This document shows positions 14,604 to 22,540 of a stretch of 26,463 nt of DNA, piece by piece; position 1 is the first letter of the stretch; each line of letters starts with the position of its first letter. A program made the translations under genes and the position numbers. Where the stretch lies: positions 1 through 26,463 of the forward strand of contig JABDEJ010000027.1 in NCBI GenBank assembly GCA_013287095.1, written 5' to 3'. The notes beneath the pieces are model-generated. The model was not told the DNA's origin. It worked only from the letters and a program-made list of their open reading frames with translations, and did no database searches. This DNA comes from Bacteroidota bacterium (GTDB lineage Bacteria > Bacteroidota > Bacteroidia > CAILMK01).

Positions 14604-15356
14604 TTGTCATTCAAAAATATTACCGAGTTGCCCTTTAAGCATATAAGGCTCATTTTATTGCTTGTGATTCTTCAAAGCATGAAAAGCGGAATTATTTCCG
14701 CTCAAGCAATGAAAGAAACGGGCAAGGCGGTCGTTCCAAAATCTCAAAGCCGTTTTCGGATGGGTTTTTACGCCGGTGTAAATGAACCATTCAATCCAAT
14801 AGGCAAAGTTTCGGACATCGGCCCATCATTCATGATGAATGGTTCTTATAGGATATCTGAAAAGTGGCAGGTAGAACTTGGCTTTGGTGGTGTTTTTTAT
14901 TATGGAAAATCATTAGGGTATATGCATTCGAAAAATGTTTTTGATACGGTTTATTCAAAAAAATATACCGTTACGGGTTGTGCTTATACTACTGTTCCTG
15001 TTATATTTAAATATAATCTGAATCGTGAGATTCATCTCCTGGCAGGAATTCGGTGGCTTGGGGTAACAGGTATATTTGGCAATGGATCTTACGGTATTTA
15101 TTCGCCTACCTCAAAAGACTCATTTATTTTTAAATCCAATATTATTCCGGGCCTGCCAAAGGGTTCGAGTTTCGAGGATGTACAAGGCCTGGCTGGGATT
15201 GAGCTGGCTTTTAACAGACATTTATCAGCAAGACTCATGGTTAATTTCGGGTTTATTCCAATTTACCCGGGAAATCTCACTGATATTATATCTCCTCTTA
15301 GCGGTAATTATAACCAATCCATTGAGTTGGGAATAAATTACACGGTTACCCCCTAA
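14604..15356 (+). CDS. Outer-membrane beta-barrel protein (PorT-like)
   Basis: The product is about 250 residues from a TTG start at 14604. A TTG at 14628 is an alternative, and the first in-frame ATG (14679) would remove most of the signal peptide. The hydrophobic core IRLILLLVILQS and ISAQA (about 34) look like a signal peptide. The rest has alternating strands typical of small barrels: FRMGFYAGVNEPF, WQVELGFGGVFYYG, EIHLLAGIRWLGVTG, ARLMVNFGFIPIY and a final ELGINYTVTP. There is no specific motif, so only an envelope location can be claimed. The gene stands alone, divergent from the YtxH gene across 63 bases. Confidence 0.7.
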   Translation: MSFKNITELPFKHIRLILLLVILQSMKSGIISAQAMKETGKAVVPKSQSRFRMGFYAGVNEPFNPIGKVSDIGPSFMMNGSYRISEKWQVELGFGGVFYYGKSLGYMHSKNVFDTVYSKKYTVTGCAYTTVPVIFKYNLNREIHLLAGIRWLGVTGIFGNGSYGIYSPTSKDSFIFKSNIIPGLPKGSSFEDVQGLAGIELAFNRHLSARLMVNFGFIPIYPGNLTDIISPLSGNYNQSIELGINYTVTP

Positions 15357-15482
15357 AGGCCTTAATTATCCGTATCGGTGGTATTGAACTAATTGCTTTA
15401 AATTGCATAAAGCGTTTAAGAATCAAATTCAAAAACATTTGTGCAAATTGCGTGTTTATAATAAAAAGTCTCCCACCACCTT

Positions 15483-16550
15483 ATGCCATCCATTATATCT
15501 GCATCCACAATTACTTTTCCTGAGAAAACCCCACAAAGCAACGCGAAGAAAAGTGCGAGGGACTTTTTTGCCCCGTCATTTCCTCAGGTTGACAGGCTCA
15601 TCGACATTTTCGACAATACCGATATCCACTACCGTAACTTTTGCCTGCCATTGGATTATTTTGCTTCTATTGGTAGTTTCGAAGCCCGTAATAATGAATA
15701 TATCAAAATAGCAGTCGAATATTCCACAAAAGCTATAAATGAAAGTATCGCAAAAGCAGGTATAAATAAGGGAGACATAACAGATATTATTTTTATATCG
15801 ACGACCGGGCTATCAACACCAAGCATTGACGCATTGATCATCAATAAGATGCGGCTGAATCAAAATATTAATCGCACACCTGTTTTCGGATTAGGTTGTG
15901 CAGGCGGTGTTTCAGGTATGGCCAAAGCAAACACGATTGCTATTGCAAATCCTGATGCAGTAGTTTTATTGGTTGCAGTTGAACTATGTTCGCTGACATT
16001 TTTGAACACTGATTTCAGCAAGAGTAATTTCGTCGCTTCCAGTTTGTTTGCAGATGGTATTGCCGCATGTATCATCAAAGGTGATTCTCATCTGGATAAG
16101 GGAAGTAAAACTCTTGTATATAAGGGTTCAGAGAGTAAGTTATATTATGACAGCCTGGATGTGATGGGCTGGGATTTCCTGGATTCGGGTTTTAAAGTTA
16201 TTTTCTCACAGGATATCCCTACAATTATTCATAAAAATATAAGGGCTGATGTGACAGAATTCCTTTCAGGTTATAGTCTTCAACTCAGCGATATTAAAAA
16301 TTTCATCTTCCATCCTGGTGGGAAGAAAGTATTAACGGCTTACTCAGAAGCACTTGATGCTGACGGTGATTTCCTGAAAAATACCAGGGAAATCATGCAG
16401 GAAAACGGGAACATGAGCAGTGCCACAGTTTTGTATGTCCTTGAAAGATTTATGAAAGAAGGATTTGAAGACGGATATGGGTTGATGCTTGCATTAGGAC
16501 CCGGGTTCTCGAGCGAAATGGTCCTTTTGGAAATGAATAACAATCAATAG
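15483..16550 (+). CDS. Type III polyketide synthase (chalcone/stilbene synthase family)
   Basis: This 355-residue protein has an intact thiolase-fold triad. Cys139 is in GLGCAGGVSG, His277 in FHPGGKK and Asn310 in NMSSATVLYVLE. The C-terminal GLMLALGPGFSSEMVLLE is the usual GxGPG-type end. Family enzymes extend an acyl-CoA starter with malonyl-CoA units and cyclise the chain to pyrones, resorcinols or phloroglucinols. The start is ATG 15483. An isoprenylcysteine-type methyltransferase gene starts 16 bases after its stop, which parallels BpsA-BpsB of Bacillus subtilis, where alkylpyrones are made and O-methylated. Starter length and product cannot be read from sequence. Confidence 0.93.
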   Translation: MPSIISASTITFPEKTPQSNAKKSARDFFAPSFPQVDRLIDIFDNTDIHYRNFCLPLDYFASIGSFEARNNEYIKIAVEYSTKAINESIAKAGINKGDITDIIFISTTGLSTPSIDALIINKMRLNQNINRTPVFGLGCAGGVSGMAKANTIAIANPDAVVLLVAVELCSLTFLNTDFSKSNFVASSLFADGIAACIIKGDSHLDKGSKTLVYKGSESKLYYDSLDVMGWDFLDSGFKVIFSQDIPTIIHKNIRADVTEFLSGYSLQLSDIKNFIFHPGGKKVLTAYSEALDADGDFLKNTREIMQENGNMSSATVLYVLERFMKEGFEDGYGLMLALGPGFSSEMVLLEMNNNQ

Positions 16551-16566
16551 CGATTCTTTTATCAAC

Positions 16567-17073
16567 ATGAACATCATCATGCCTTTCGCGCTATTTATCG
16601 GTTTTGTTATTGCCGCACGTCTTTTTGAACTAAGCGTGGCCAGACAAAATGAAATATGGCTTCGGGAAAACGGTGCCGTAGAATATGGGCAAAGCCACTA
16701 TCCTTTCATTGTTGCGCTGCACTCCTTTTTCATTTTATCGATGATCATCGAATATTTCGTAAGGGGGAACGCTACAATAAATTATGTGGTTCTTGCAGCT
16801 TTTCTTACACTTATGTTACTCAAAGCCTGGACGATTGGTTCCCTTGGCAAATACTGGAATACTAAAATATTACGGGTGCCCAATTCGATATTCATCAAAA
16901 AAGGGCCTTATAAATATTTCAAACATCCCAATTATTTCATTGTGATCTGTGAGATTGTAGTGATACCAATGGTTTTTGGATTGTATTATACAGCCATCGT
17001 TTTCACTGTCCTTAATGGAATCATGCTATCTGTTAGGATTAGAGCAGAAGAGAAAGTGTGGAAGGAGAATTAG
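16567..17073 (+). CDS. Isoprenylcysteine carboxyl methyltransferase-family protein
   Basis: This 168-residue membrane protein has about four to five helices. The C-terminal ICMT signature is GPYKYFKHPNY (113-123), and RIRAEEKVW (157-165) supplies SAM-binding and catalytic residues. Eukaryotic ICMT methylates prenylated cysteine. Bacterial copies next to type III polyketide synthases are O-methyltransferases for alkylpyrone or resorcinol products. The start, ATG 16567, is 16 bases after the synthase stop, so the two are one operon. The gene converges on sod with only 15 bases between. Confidence 0.88.
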   Translation: MNIIMPFALFIGFVIAARLFELSVARQNEIWLRENGAVEYGQSHYPFIVALHSFFILSMIIEYFVRGNATINYVVLAAFLTLMLLKAWTIGSLGKYWNTKILRVPNSIFIKKGPYKYFKHPNYFIVICEIVVIPMVFGLYYTAIVFTVLNGIMLSVRIRAEEKVWKEN

Positions 17074-17088
17074 GTGACAATCCAAACT

Positions 17089-17691
17089 TTACATCTCAAA
17101 CCTTCTGGTCACTTCATTCCAGTTAACGACATTCCACCATGCTGAAATATAATCCGGCCTTTTGTTTTGGTAATGCAGATAATAGGCATGTTCCCAAACA
17201 TCCAGACCTAAAAGTGGCGTACCTTTTATTTCACTGACATCCATAAGCGGGTTGTCCTGATTAGGCGTGGAACCAATTTTTAGGTTGCCTTCATTATCTT
17301 TATAAAGCCATGCCCAACCCGATCCAAATCTGGTAGTTGCAGCAGCTGTAAACTGTTCTTTGAAAGTGGTAAAAGTGCCAAAAGTATCCATGAGCGCATC
17401 ACCTAATTTTCCCATTGGCATATCACCGCCTTTTGGCGACATAATTTCCCAAAACATGCTATGGTTATAGTATCCACCACCATTGTTGCGAACGGCTGGT
17501 GGTAACTTTGATATGTTTTTTAAAATATCCTCAATTGACATATTTTCCTGCGCCGTGCCTTCAATTGCCTTGTTCAGGTTATCGGTATAGGCTTTGTGAT
17601 GCCTGTCATGGTGAATTTCCATGGTTTTTGCATCAATATGTGGTTCAAGGGCATTGAATGCGTAGGGGAGATCCGATAGTTTAAAAGCCAT
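17089..17691 (-). CDS. sodA: Superoxide dismutase, Mn/Fe family (Mn-type signature)
   Basis: The 200-residue cytoplasmic enzyme converts superoxide to oxygen and peroxide. Metal ligands are His27 (EIHHDRHH), His77 (YYNHSMFW), Asp164 and His168 ([12 protein letters not shown]). Second-sphere residues favour Mn: Gly73 where Fe enzymes have Gln, and Gln145 (TPNQDNPL) as in Mn enzymes; cambialistic use is still possible. There is no signal peptide. The start is ATG 17691. A full TAnnTTTG match (TATTTTTG) lies at 17736-17743, giving a leader of about 38 bases. Confidence 0.95.
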   Translation of the reverse strand: MAFKLSDLPYAFNALEPHIDAKTMEIHHDRHHKAYTDNLNKAIEGTAQENMSIEDILKNISKLPPAVRNNGGGYYNHSMFWEIMSPKGGDMPMGKLGDALMDTFGTFTTFKEQFTAAATTRFGSGWAWLYKDNEGNLKIGSTPNQDNPLMDVSEIKGTPLLGLDVWEHAYYLHYQNKRPDYISAWWNVVNWNEVTRRFEM

Positions 17692-17735
17692 GTTTTTAGA
17701 ATTTTAGGTTTACTGAATGTTTAAAATTGCAGAGG

Positions 17736-17743
17736 CAAAAATA
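17736..17743 (-). promoter_or_regulatory. -7 box for the superoxide dismutase gene
   Basis: On the minus strand this reads TATTTTTG, a full TAnnTTTG match, with a TTTG 23 bases further upstream (17767-17770). That spacing is slightly longer than the usual 19-21. Confidence 0.5.
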
Positions 17744-17859
17744 AGGAAATATTGATGCGGATCTGACAAACAAAAGACAAATAATTGTAGCATTTGTTCG
17801 ATAATTTAAAAACCATGCGAAGGGACTGCTCCCAAAAAGAAAATTAAAATGAAATCGGC

Positions 17860-18042
17860 CTAGTGCGCCGCAGTTGTTGATACTTTTGGCTGGGAATTAT
17901 TCCTGTTTTGCTCCTTATCCATGAGGGTGTCCAGACTGTATTTGCTGGTAAGATGTCCGGCAAACCCGGAAAGTTTCACGCTTCTTGATTTGATTTTTTC
18001 AAGATGTCGCTTCACAAGGGTCAATTTGCTAAGATTATCCAT
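17860..18042 (-). CDS. Small hypothetical basic protein
   Basis: This 60-residue ORF runs from ATG 18042 to TAG 17860. It has basic residues clustered in TLVKRHLEKIKSRSVKLSGF and a polar, Ser/Thr/Asn-rich tail; there is no TM, cysteine pair or known motif. It is not antisense to any gene. A candidate -7 box (TACCTTAG, one mismatch) lies at 18068-18075, and a TTAACA direct repeat lies 38-56 bases further up. It may be a real small regulatory or structural protein, but it could also be a chance ORF. Confidence 0.45.
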   Translation of the reverse strand: MDNLSKLTLVKRHLEKIKSRSVKLSGFAGHLTSKYSLDTLMDKEQNRNNSQPKVSTTAAH

Positions 18043-18112
18043 AAAATCCGTATTTGGAATTAGGGCGCTAAGGTATGAGGGTTTTAAATCAACTGCAATC
18101 TGTTATTAAAAA

Positions 18113-18131
18113 CTTAACATTAACTTAACAT
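18113..18131. promoter_or_regulatory. Direct repeat CTTAACAT with 11-bp period
   Basis: CTTAACAT occurs at 18113-18120 and again at 18124-18131, one helical turn apart. The layout resembles two-half-site activator boxes such as the PhoB/PhoP TTAACA boxes. A further TTAACA is at 18168-18173. It lies upstream of the small ORF's probable promoter and just after trmB (minus strand, stop at 18183). Confidence 0.35.
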
Positions 18132-18182
18132 TGAATTTTAAAAAGTTCATTATCAAAACTTTGAAAGTTAACAAACAGACTG

Positions 18183-18830
18183 TCAAACCAAAGCAATTTT
18201 AGCATACTTGATCTTTTGACCTTTGGCTCGGAATAGCATTTCATATTTGGTCTGAATTGACATTATTTCTTTCAAATCCAATGCCTTATCTACGTCTTCA
18301 CAATTCTTTAACAAATCAACTCCCCGGTTTTGTTCAAAGCTCTGAATAGCCCATGCAAATAATTCGTCATTATCGGTTTTAAAGTGGACAATTCCCCCTG
18401 GCTTAAGTACTTGCCTGTATAGGTCGAGAAACCTTTTGGAGACGAGCCTTTGCTGCTCCCTGCTGGGTTTTGGTTGTGGGTCGGGAAATGTTACCCATAC
18501 TTCTGACACTTCTCCGGGTGCGAAATAATCGGCTATTGTTTCCGCAAGTCCACAGATAAAAGCGCCATTTCGCATTCCTTCATCGATATAGGTTTTGGCG
18601 CCGCGCCACAGCCTCGGCCCTTTGGCATCTAAACCAATAAAATTCTGGTCAGGATATTTTCTGCCCAGGCTTACCGTGTATTCTCCCCGGCCACAACCAA
18701 CTTCCAATATAATTGGATTCTGGTTATTGAAATACCGTTCGTGCCAGTTGCCTTTGATGCCTTCAGGCGATAAAAATACATTTGGCATGGAGTATAACTC
18801 CATTACATGTTCCCTTTTTTTCCTTCCCAC
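18183..18830 (-). CDS. trmB: tRNA (guanine-N7-)-methyltransferase
   Basis: This 215-residue SAM-dependent enzyme makes m7G46 in the tRNA variable loop. The SAM-binding motif EVGCGRGEYT is at 43-52. NFIGLDAKGPRLWRGAK is the TrmB-specific ligand region. The signature VTFPDPQPKPSREQQRL (113-129) has Gln where many homologues have Trp or His. KPGGIVHFKTDN follows. Length is normal for the family. The start is ATG 18830. The upstream region, shared with the divergent kbl, holds a short-period repeat and a perfect palindrome. Confidence 0.93.
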   Translation of the reverse strand: MGRKKREHVMELYSMPNVFLSPEGIKGNWHERYFNNQNPIILEVGCGRGEYTVSLGRKYPDQNFIGLDAKGPRLWRGAKTYIDEGMRNGAFICGLAETIADYFAPGEVSEVWVTFPDPQPKPSREQQRLVSKRFLDLYRQVLKPGGIVHFKTDNDELFAWAIQSFEQNRGVDLLKNCEDVDKALDLKEIMSIQTKYEMLFRAKGQKIKYAKIALV

Positions 18831-18838
18831 GAATCAGG

Positions 18839-18872
18839 TGTTAGTTATTAGGTCTTAGGAGTTAGTCATTAA
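18839..18872 (+). repeat. Short-period degenerate repeat between trmB and kbl
   Basis: Loosely repeated 8-10-base units occur here: GTTAGTTATTAGGTCTTAGG followed by AGTTAGTCATTA. It lies 9 bases upstream of the trmB start codon. The tract type matches other short-period tracts in this window but uses a different core word. Confidence 0.5.
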
Positions 18873-18878
18873 TACTTC

Positions 18879-18911
18879 AAACCTATAAGGTTTTAAAAAC
18901 CTTATAGGTTT
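18879..18911. repeat. Perfect 33-bp palindrome upstream of kbl
   Basis: Sixteen-base arms (AAACCTATAAGGTTTT and its exact complement) surround a single central base at 18895. It lies between two divergent genes, so it cannot end either transcript. Its right edge abuts the position of the kbl -33 element. It could be an operator, or one copy of a dispersed palindromic repeat. Confidence 0.9.
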
Positions 18912-18930
18912 ATAAATTAAAAAGTTCATC

Positions 18931-18938
18931 TAATTTTG
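18931..18938 (+). promoter_or_regulatory. -7 box for kbl
   Basis: TAATTTTG is a full TAnnTTTG match. A TTTA at 18909-18912, 18 bases upstream, is a near-match to the -33 TTTG and overlaps the end of the 33-bp palindrome. The leader would be about 37 bases. Confidence 0.55.
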
Positions 18939-18981
18939 CCTTTCAGACAACTTCAATTTTAAACTTTAAAGTGCAAAGATA

Positions 18982-20169
18982 ATGTACACAATTCAGCAAA
19001 GACTCAATACAGACCTCGAGCAAATAAAAAATGACGGATTGTTCAAATCCGAAAGAATTATTACCAGTCCGCAGGGCGCAGAAATAACCATAGCCGATGG
19101 ATCACATGTTTTGAATTTTTGTGCCAACAATTACCTCGGCCTCTCTTCGCATCCCCGCGTGGTAGCAGCGGCAAAAAAAGCTGTGGATGCCCACGGCTAT
19201 GGAATGTCGTCCGTTCGGTTTATTTGCGGTACTGAAGATATTCACAAAGAACTCGAGCATAAAATAGCTTTGATGAGCGGTACCGAAGATACCATTTTAT
19301 ATGCTGCCTGTTTCGATGCCAATGGAGGGGTTTTTGAGCCTTTGTTCGGAGAAGAAGACGCCATTATATCTGATGCTTTGAACCATGCTTCCATTATAGA
19401 CGGTGTGCGCCTTTGCAAAGCCCAGCGCTACCGCTACGAGAACAACAATATGGATGACCTTGAAAAACAATTGATCGATTCGCAAAAATGCAGAAGCCGT
19501 ATCATTGTTACCGATGGTGTATTCTCCATGGATGGCATCATAGCACAGCTCGACAAAATATGTGACCTCGCTGATAAATACAATGCCATGGTAATGGTGG
19601 ATGACAGCCATGCGGTAGGGTTTATGGGCAAAACAGGCCGCGGTTCCATAGAGCATTGCAATGTGATTGGCAGGGTAGATATTATTACGGGCACACTTGG
19701 CAAAGCACTTGGCGGAGCCATGGGCGGATATACTACAGGGCGCAAAGAGATCATTGAAATGCTTAGACAAAAATCCAGGCCTTATTTATTCTCCAACTCT
19801 CTGGCACCCTCTGTTGTAGGAGCCTCGATAGAGGTCTTGAACCTTATTTCAGAAACAACAGAACTCCGTGATACACTCGAACAAAACGCGCTTTATTTCA
19901 GGAAAGAAATGACAAACAGGGGATTTGACATCAAACCAGGTACCCACCCCATAGTTCCCCTCATGTTATATGAAGCGCCTCTTGCACAACAAATGGCCCA
20001 AAAACTTTTGGCGGAAGGTATTTATGTCATCGGGTTCTTTTTCCCGGTTGTTCCTAAAGGACAGGCTCGTATCAGGATCCAACTTTCTGCCGGGCATACA
20101 AGAGTGCATATTGATAAAGCGATTGATGCTTTTACGAAGGTGGGGAAGGAGCTGGGAGTGGTGAAATAA
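18982..20169 (+). CDS. kbl: Glycine C-acetyltransferase (2-amino-3-ketobutyrate CoA ligase)
   Basis: This 395-residue PLP enzyme of the alpha-oxoamine synthase family cleaves 2-amino-3-ketobutyrate with CoA to glycine and acetyl-CoA, the second step of threonine breakdown. Landmarks are [49 protein letters not shown] and [17 protein letters not shown]. The PLP lysine is Lys241 in [14 protein letters not shown]. Length and these motifs favour Kbl over related BioF or SPT enzymes. No threonine dehydrogenase gene is in the window. The start is ATG 18982, about 37 bases after the predicted transcript start. Confidence 0.94.
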   Translation: MYTIQQRLNTDLEQIKNDGLFKSERIITSPQGAEITIADGSHVLNFCANNYLGLSSHPRVVAAAKKAVDAHGYGMSSVRFICGTEDIHKELEHKIALMSGTEDTILYAACFDANGGVFEPLFGEEDAIISDALNHASIIDGVRLCKAQRYRYENNNMDDLEKQLIDSQKCRSRIIVTDGVFSMDGIIAQLDKICDLADKYNAMVMVDDSHAVGFMGKTGRGSIEHCNVIGRVDIITGTLGKALGGAMGGYTTGRKEIIEMLRQKSRPYLFSNSLAPSVVGASIEVLNLISETTELRDTLEQNALYFRKEMTNRGFDIKPGTHPIVPLMLYEAPLAQQMAQKLLAEGIYVIGFFFPVVPKGQARIRIQLSAGHTRVHIDKAIDAFTKVGKELGVVK

Positions 20170-20206
20170 AGAGTGAGAAGTAAGAAGTGAGAAGATTTTT
20201 TCACTC
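20170..20206 (+). repeat. Short-period repeat and weak hairpin after kbl
   Basis: GAGTGAGAAGTAAGAAGTGA and GAAG form degenerate 8-base units starting 2 bases after the kbl stop. GAGTGA at 20171-20176 can pair with TCACTC at 20201-20206, with a T run between, so weak termination is possible. Confidence 0.45.
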
Positions 20207-20214
20207 AAAAATTT

Positions 20215-20244
20215 TTTGCTCTTTTTCCAAATTTCATAATTTAG
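20215..20244 (+). promoter_or_regulatory. Promoter of the diheme cytochrome gene
   Basis: TTTG at 20215-20218 and TAATTTAG at 20237-20244 (one mismatch) are separated by 18 bases. This is close to the Bacteroidota -33/-7 promoter layout. The ATG at 20268 would follow a leader of about 17 bases. Confidence 0.55.
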
Positions 20245-20267
20245 CATCCTAAAAATGCTGAAAACTT

Positions 20268-21257
20268 ATGAAAAGGGTACTTAAATGGCTTTTATTTCTT
20301 CTATTGGCAGTTGTCCTTGTTATCGCCGGAGGTGCAGTTTATCTCAAAACGGCATACCCGAAAGAAGGTCCGGTTGCGGATATAACTATCAATAAAAATG
20401 ATACGGTCCTGATGGTCAGGGGAAAATACCTCGCCAATGCACTTTGTGGCTGTGTAGATTGCCATAGTCCAAGATATTTTGAATATTTTGGGTTGCCGTA
20501 TAAAACCGATAGCAGCGGCGCCGGGGGATTGGCTTTTACACATGATATGGGCTTCCCTGGTACATTTTATTCCAAAAACATCACACCTTTTGGTATTGGA
20601 AAATATTCGGATGCCCAATTCTATCATACTGTCACTACAGGAGTTACGCCCGAAGGAGATGTATTATTTCCTGTGATGATCTATCCCTATATGGCACAGG
20701 CAGATCCTGAAGATGTTAAAGCAATCATCACCTATATCCGCACCCTGAAGCCGATACCATCCAAAACCCCGGACCATGATATTGACTTTCCGGTGAATCT
20801 TTTCTACCGGATGGGCCCGCAACCTGCAACACCGATGAAACGGCCTGCTCCTTCTGATACACTTGCATACGGAAAATATTTGTTTACGCTGGGGGCCTGC
20901 CAGGAATGTCATACGCCGAGGGGTAGTAAGGGCGAATTGATGATCGAGGATTCTGCGGTGGCTGGCGGGCAGGTTTTTACGCTACCGGGTTTCGGGAAGA
21001 TCCGTTCTGCGAATCTGACCCCCGATACTAAAACCGGTATTGGAGGTTGGACAAAAGAAATGTTTATCCAGGCATTCAAAGCGTATGATAATCCTGCAGC
21101 CGAAAGGATACCATGGAAACAGAAAGGATATCAAACCATGATGCCATGGTTGGCTTATTGTAAAATGACCCGGCAGGATTTGGGAGCTATTTATACTTAC
21201 CTAAGGACTTTTAAAGCCATGGACCATAGTGTAACTAAATGGACAGCGGAAAAATAG
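20268..21257 (+). CDS. Membrane-anchored diheme c-type cytochrome
   Basis: The 329-residue product starts with one TM segment (about 4-27, LKWLLFLLLAVVLVIAG) that anchors it or serves as a signal. Two heme-attachment motifs are present: CVDCH at residues 62-66, preceded by an extra CG, and CQECH at 211-215. They define two cytochrome c domains of about 130 residues each with similar surroundings (CHSPR, CHTPRG). Electron transfer on the periplasmic side is expected, as for the cytochrome subunits of dehydrogenases, but no dehydrogenase or oxidase gene is adjacent. It appears to be a single-gene unit with its own promoter, between kbl and a repeat stretch. Confidence 0.88.
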   Translation: MKRVLKWLLFLLLAVVLVIAGGAVYLKTAYPKEGPVADITINKNDTVLMVRGKYLANALCGCVDCHSPRYFEYFGLPYKTDSSGAGGLAFTHDMGFPGTFYSKNITPFGIGKYSDAQFYHTVTTGVTPEGDVLFPVMIYPYMAQADPEDVKAIITYIRTLKPIPSKTPDHDIDFPVNLFYRMGPQPATPMKRPAPSDTLAYGKYLFTLGACQECHTPRGSKGELMIEDSAVAGGQVFTLPGFGKIRSANLTPDTKTGIGGWTKEMFIQAFKAYDNPAAERIPWKQKGYQTMMPWLAYCKMTRQDLGAIYTYLRTFKAMDHSVTKWTAEK

Positions 21258-21318
21258 AGCGGAGGGCGAAAGAGCGGAGAGCGCGGGGAGAGAAAGGGAA
21301 AGAGAAAGAGAGGAAAAA
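21257..21318 (+). repeat. Purine-rich tract after the cytochrome gene
   Basis: An almost pure G/A stretch (GAGCGGAGGGCGAAAGAGCG, then GAGAAAGGGAAAGAGAAAGAG) starts at the stop codon. It resembles the purine tracts at 4645-4760 and 5159-5193 in words such as AAAGAGAAAGAG. No four-helix-bundle gene or 35-bp repeat is next to it. Confidence 0.6.
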
Positions 21319-21326
21319 CATACTCT

Positions 21327-21377
21327 TAGCCCTGAAAGGGCGCAATATATCAGCGAGGGGTGCAGCCCCTCGGCTTA
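21327..21377. repeat. Two-hairpin intergenic repeat
   Basis: TAGCCCTGAAAGGGC (21327-21341) forms a small stem, GCCCT/AGGGC. After GCAATATATCAG comes a second stem, CGAGGGG/CCCCTCG (21354-21360 with 21366-21372, loop TGCAG). The wording is like a widespread intergenic repeat of Bacteroidota-type genomes (from memory, not checked). It lies between convergent genes, so it may also terminate transcription. Confidence 0.65.
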
Positions 21378-21396
21378 GGAAGGATGGATTGAGGTT

Positions 21397-22362
21397 CTAT
21401 TTATTATAATAGTAATAGTCGTGAAGCGTGACCTTTGGGTCCCCATGGCCAAACAGGTAGGTATTTTTGGTGATAAGTCCATTGTTATCATAAGCCCAGG
21501 TACTATAGCTATAGCTTAGCTTATCATCCTTTACACTATATTCTTCAGCAATAGGGCGGCCCAAACTATCGTTGCTGTATTCATAAGTTGCCACGGCATT
21601 ATGAGATGCGGAGCGGTCTATTTTTGTAGAGCCTGAGGAACTGTATCTAAAAGTCACGAATCTGAAAACCTCTTTTTTAATAAGATGTTTATTATCATCA
21701 AATTCATTGATAGAAAGCGTGGAATCTGAAAAATTTTCATCCAATTGAACTTCACACTCGTTATATAGCCTGCCGTCAGCGCCATAGTTTTTCAGGAAAT
21801 GCGCGGTCCTTTTATGTTCAGGAGAGTAGAAAGTAGCTTCCCTTAAGCGATTCTTCTGGTCATAAGTGTATTTTTTGATCCTTGAGGTATCATTTTTTAC
21901 CAGGGTTTCTGATAGCTTTCTTTTCCCGAGGTCATAAATAAAAACTGATTTAAAATCTGGCCCTTCAGCTGTTTTCAGCATTCCATATTTATCGTATGTG
22001 AATTTAAATTCACTTACCGTAAATCCACTTTCTTTTCTTGCCGAGTCCAGAAAAACAGTCATATTACCCTTATCGTCATAACTATAATACCTGATATGGT
22101 GGTAGTCCTGTGCAATTTCAACGCGCCCCGAAGTATCAAAGGCCCTTGTCATATAAGGCAGTTTTTTCCCGTTTTCAAGGCTCCATTGGGTTTCTCCCAT
22201 GACCTTGTTTTTTTTAAACAATGCAATTTCCTCCGGCTTCTGCGGGTGGCGTATGTCATCATACTGCGCCAGGACCTGTGAAGTTGAAAATGCCCACAAG
22301 AGGCTAAAAAAGAGGCCCGTTTTAACAATAAAAGAATATCCTTGTTTCATCCCTTTTCCCAT
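21397..22362 (-). CDS. Secreted YD/RHS-like repeat protein of unknown function
   Basis: The 321-residue product has a signal peptide (about 1-33, ending STSQVLAQ); ATG 22350 is an alternative start. The mature part is built of short Tyr/Asp-rich strands: YYSYDDKGNMTVF, FKFTYDKYGMLKTAEG, KKYTYDQKNRLREATFY, YEYSNDSLGRPIAEEY and WAYDNNGLITKNTY. These resemble the YD repeats of RHS proteins, but without an RHS core or toxin tip. A surface or periplasmic location is likely. A possible -7 box (AATATTTG, one mismatch) is at 22381-22388. It is divergent from the large T9SS adhesin gene; a functional link is only a guess. Confidence 0.72.
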   Translation of the reverse strand: MGKGMKQGYSFIVKTGLFFSLLWAFSTSQVLAQYDDIRHPQKPEEIALFKKNKVMGETQWSLENGKKLPYMTRAFDTSGRVEIAQDYHHIRYYSYDDKGNMTVFLDSARKESGFTVSEFKFTYDKYGMLKTAEGPDFKSVFIYDLGKRKLSETLVKNDTSRIKKYTYDQKNRLREATFYSPEHKRTAHFLKNYGADGRLYNECEVQLDENFSDSTLSINEFDDNKHLIKKEVFRFVTFRYSSSGSTKIDRSASHNAVATYEYSNDSLGRPIAEEYSVKDDKLSYSYSTWAYDNNGLITKNTYLFGHGDPKVTLHDYYYYNK

Positions 22363-22532
22363 AATTCATACGCCATTCTGCAAATATTGCACCAATATGG
22401 CTGATAGACGAATCTGGTACCAAAATGGCAGCCTGCCCACCAAAAACATCATAAATCCGTAAGTACAAATATTATGAGGTTTTAAACTATTGTTCGAATA
22501 AAAAATCTAACCTATGAAAGCTACTAATTGCG

Positions 22533-22540
22533 TAAATTTG
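22533..22540 (+). promoter_or_regulatory. -7 box for the large adhesin gene
   Basis: TAAATTTG is a full TAnnTTTG match. It gives a leader of about 95 bases before ATG 22644, the longest in the window. The leader contains an AT-only hairpin, CTTATATT/AATATAAG (22545-22567). Confidence 0.45.

Noticed and set aside
14591..14604. ATG 14591 as start of the YtxH protein
   Set aside because: It lies upstream of the -7 box at 14562-14569, and the added residues do not fit the family start at MAKNGKN.
15403..15711. Plus-strand open frame overlapping the polyketide synthase start
   Set aside because: It is in a different frame from the intact synthase, has no motif, and gives a basic low-complexity peptide.
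17823..17834. GGGA/TCCC hairpin after the small ORF as a terminator
   Set aside because: It has only four pairs and is not followed by a T run on either strand.
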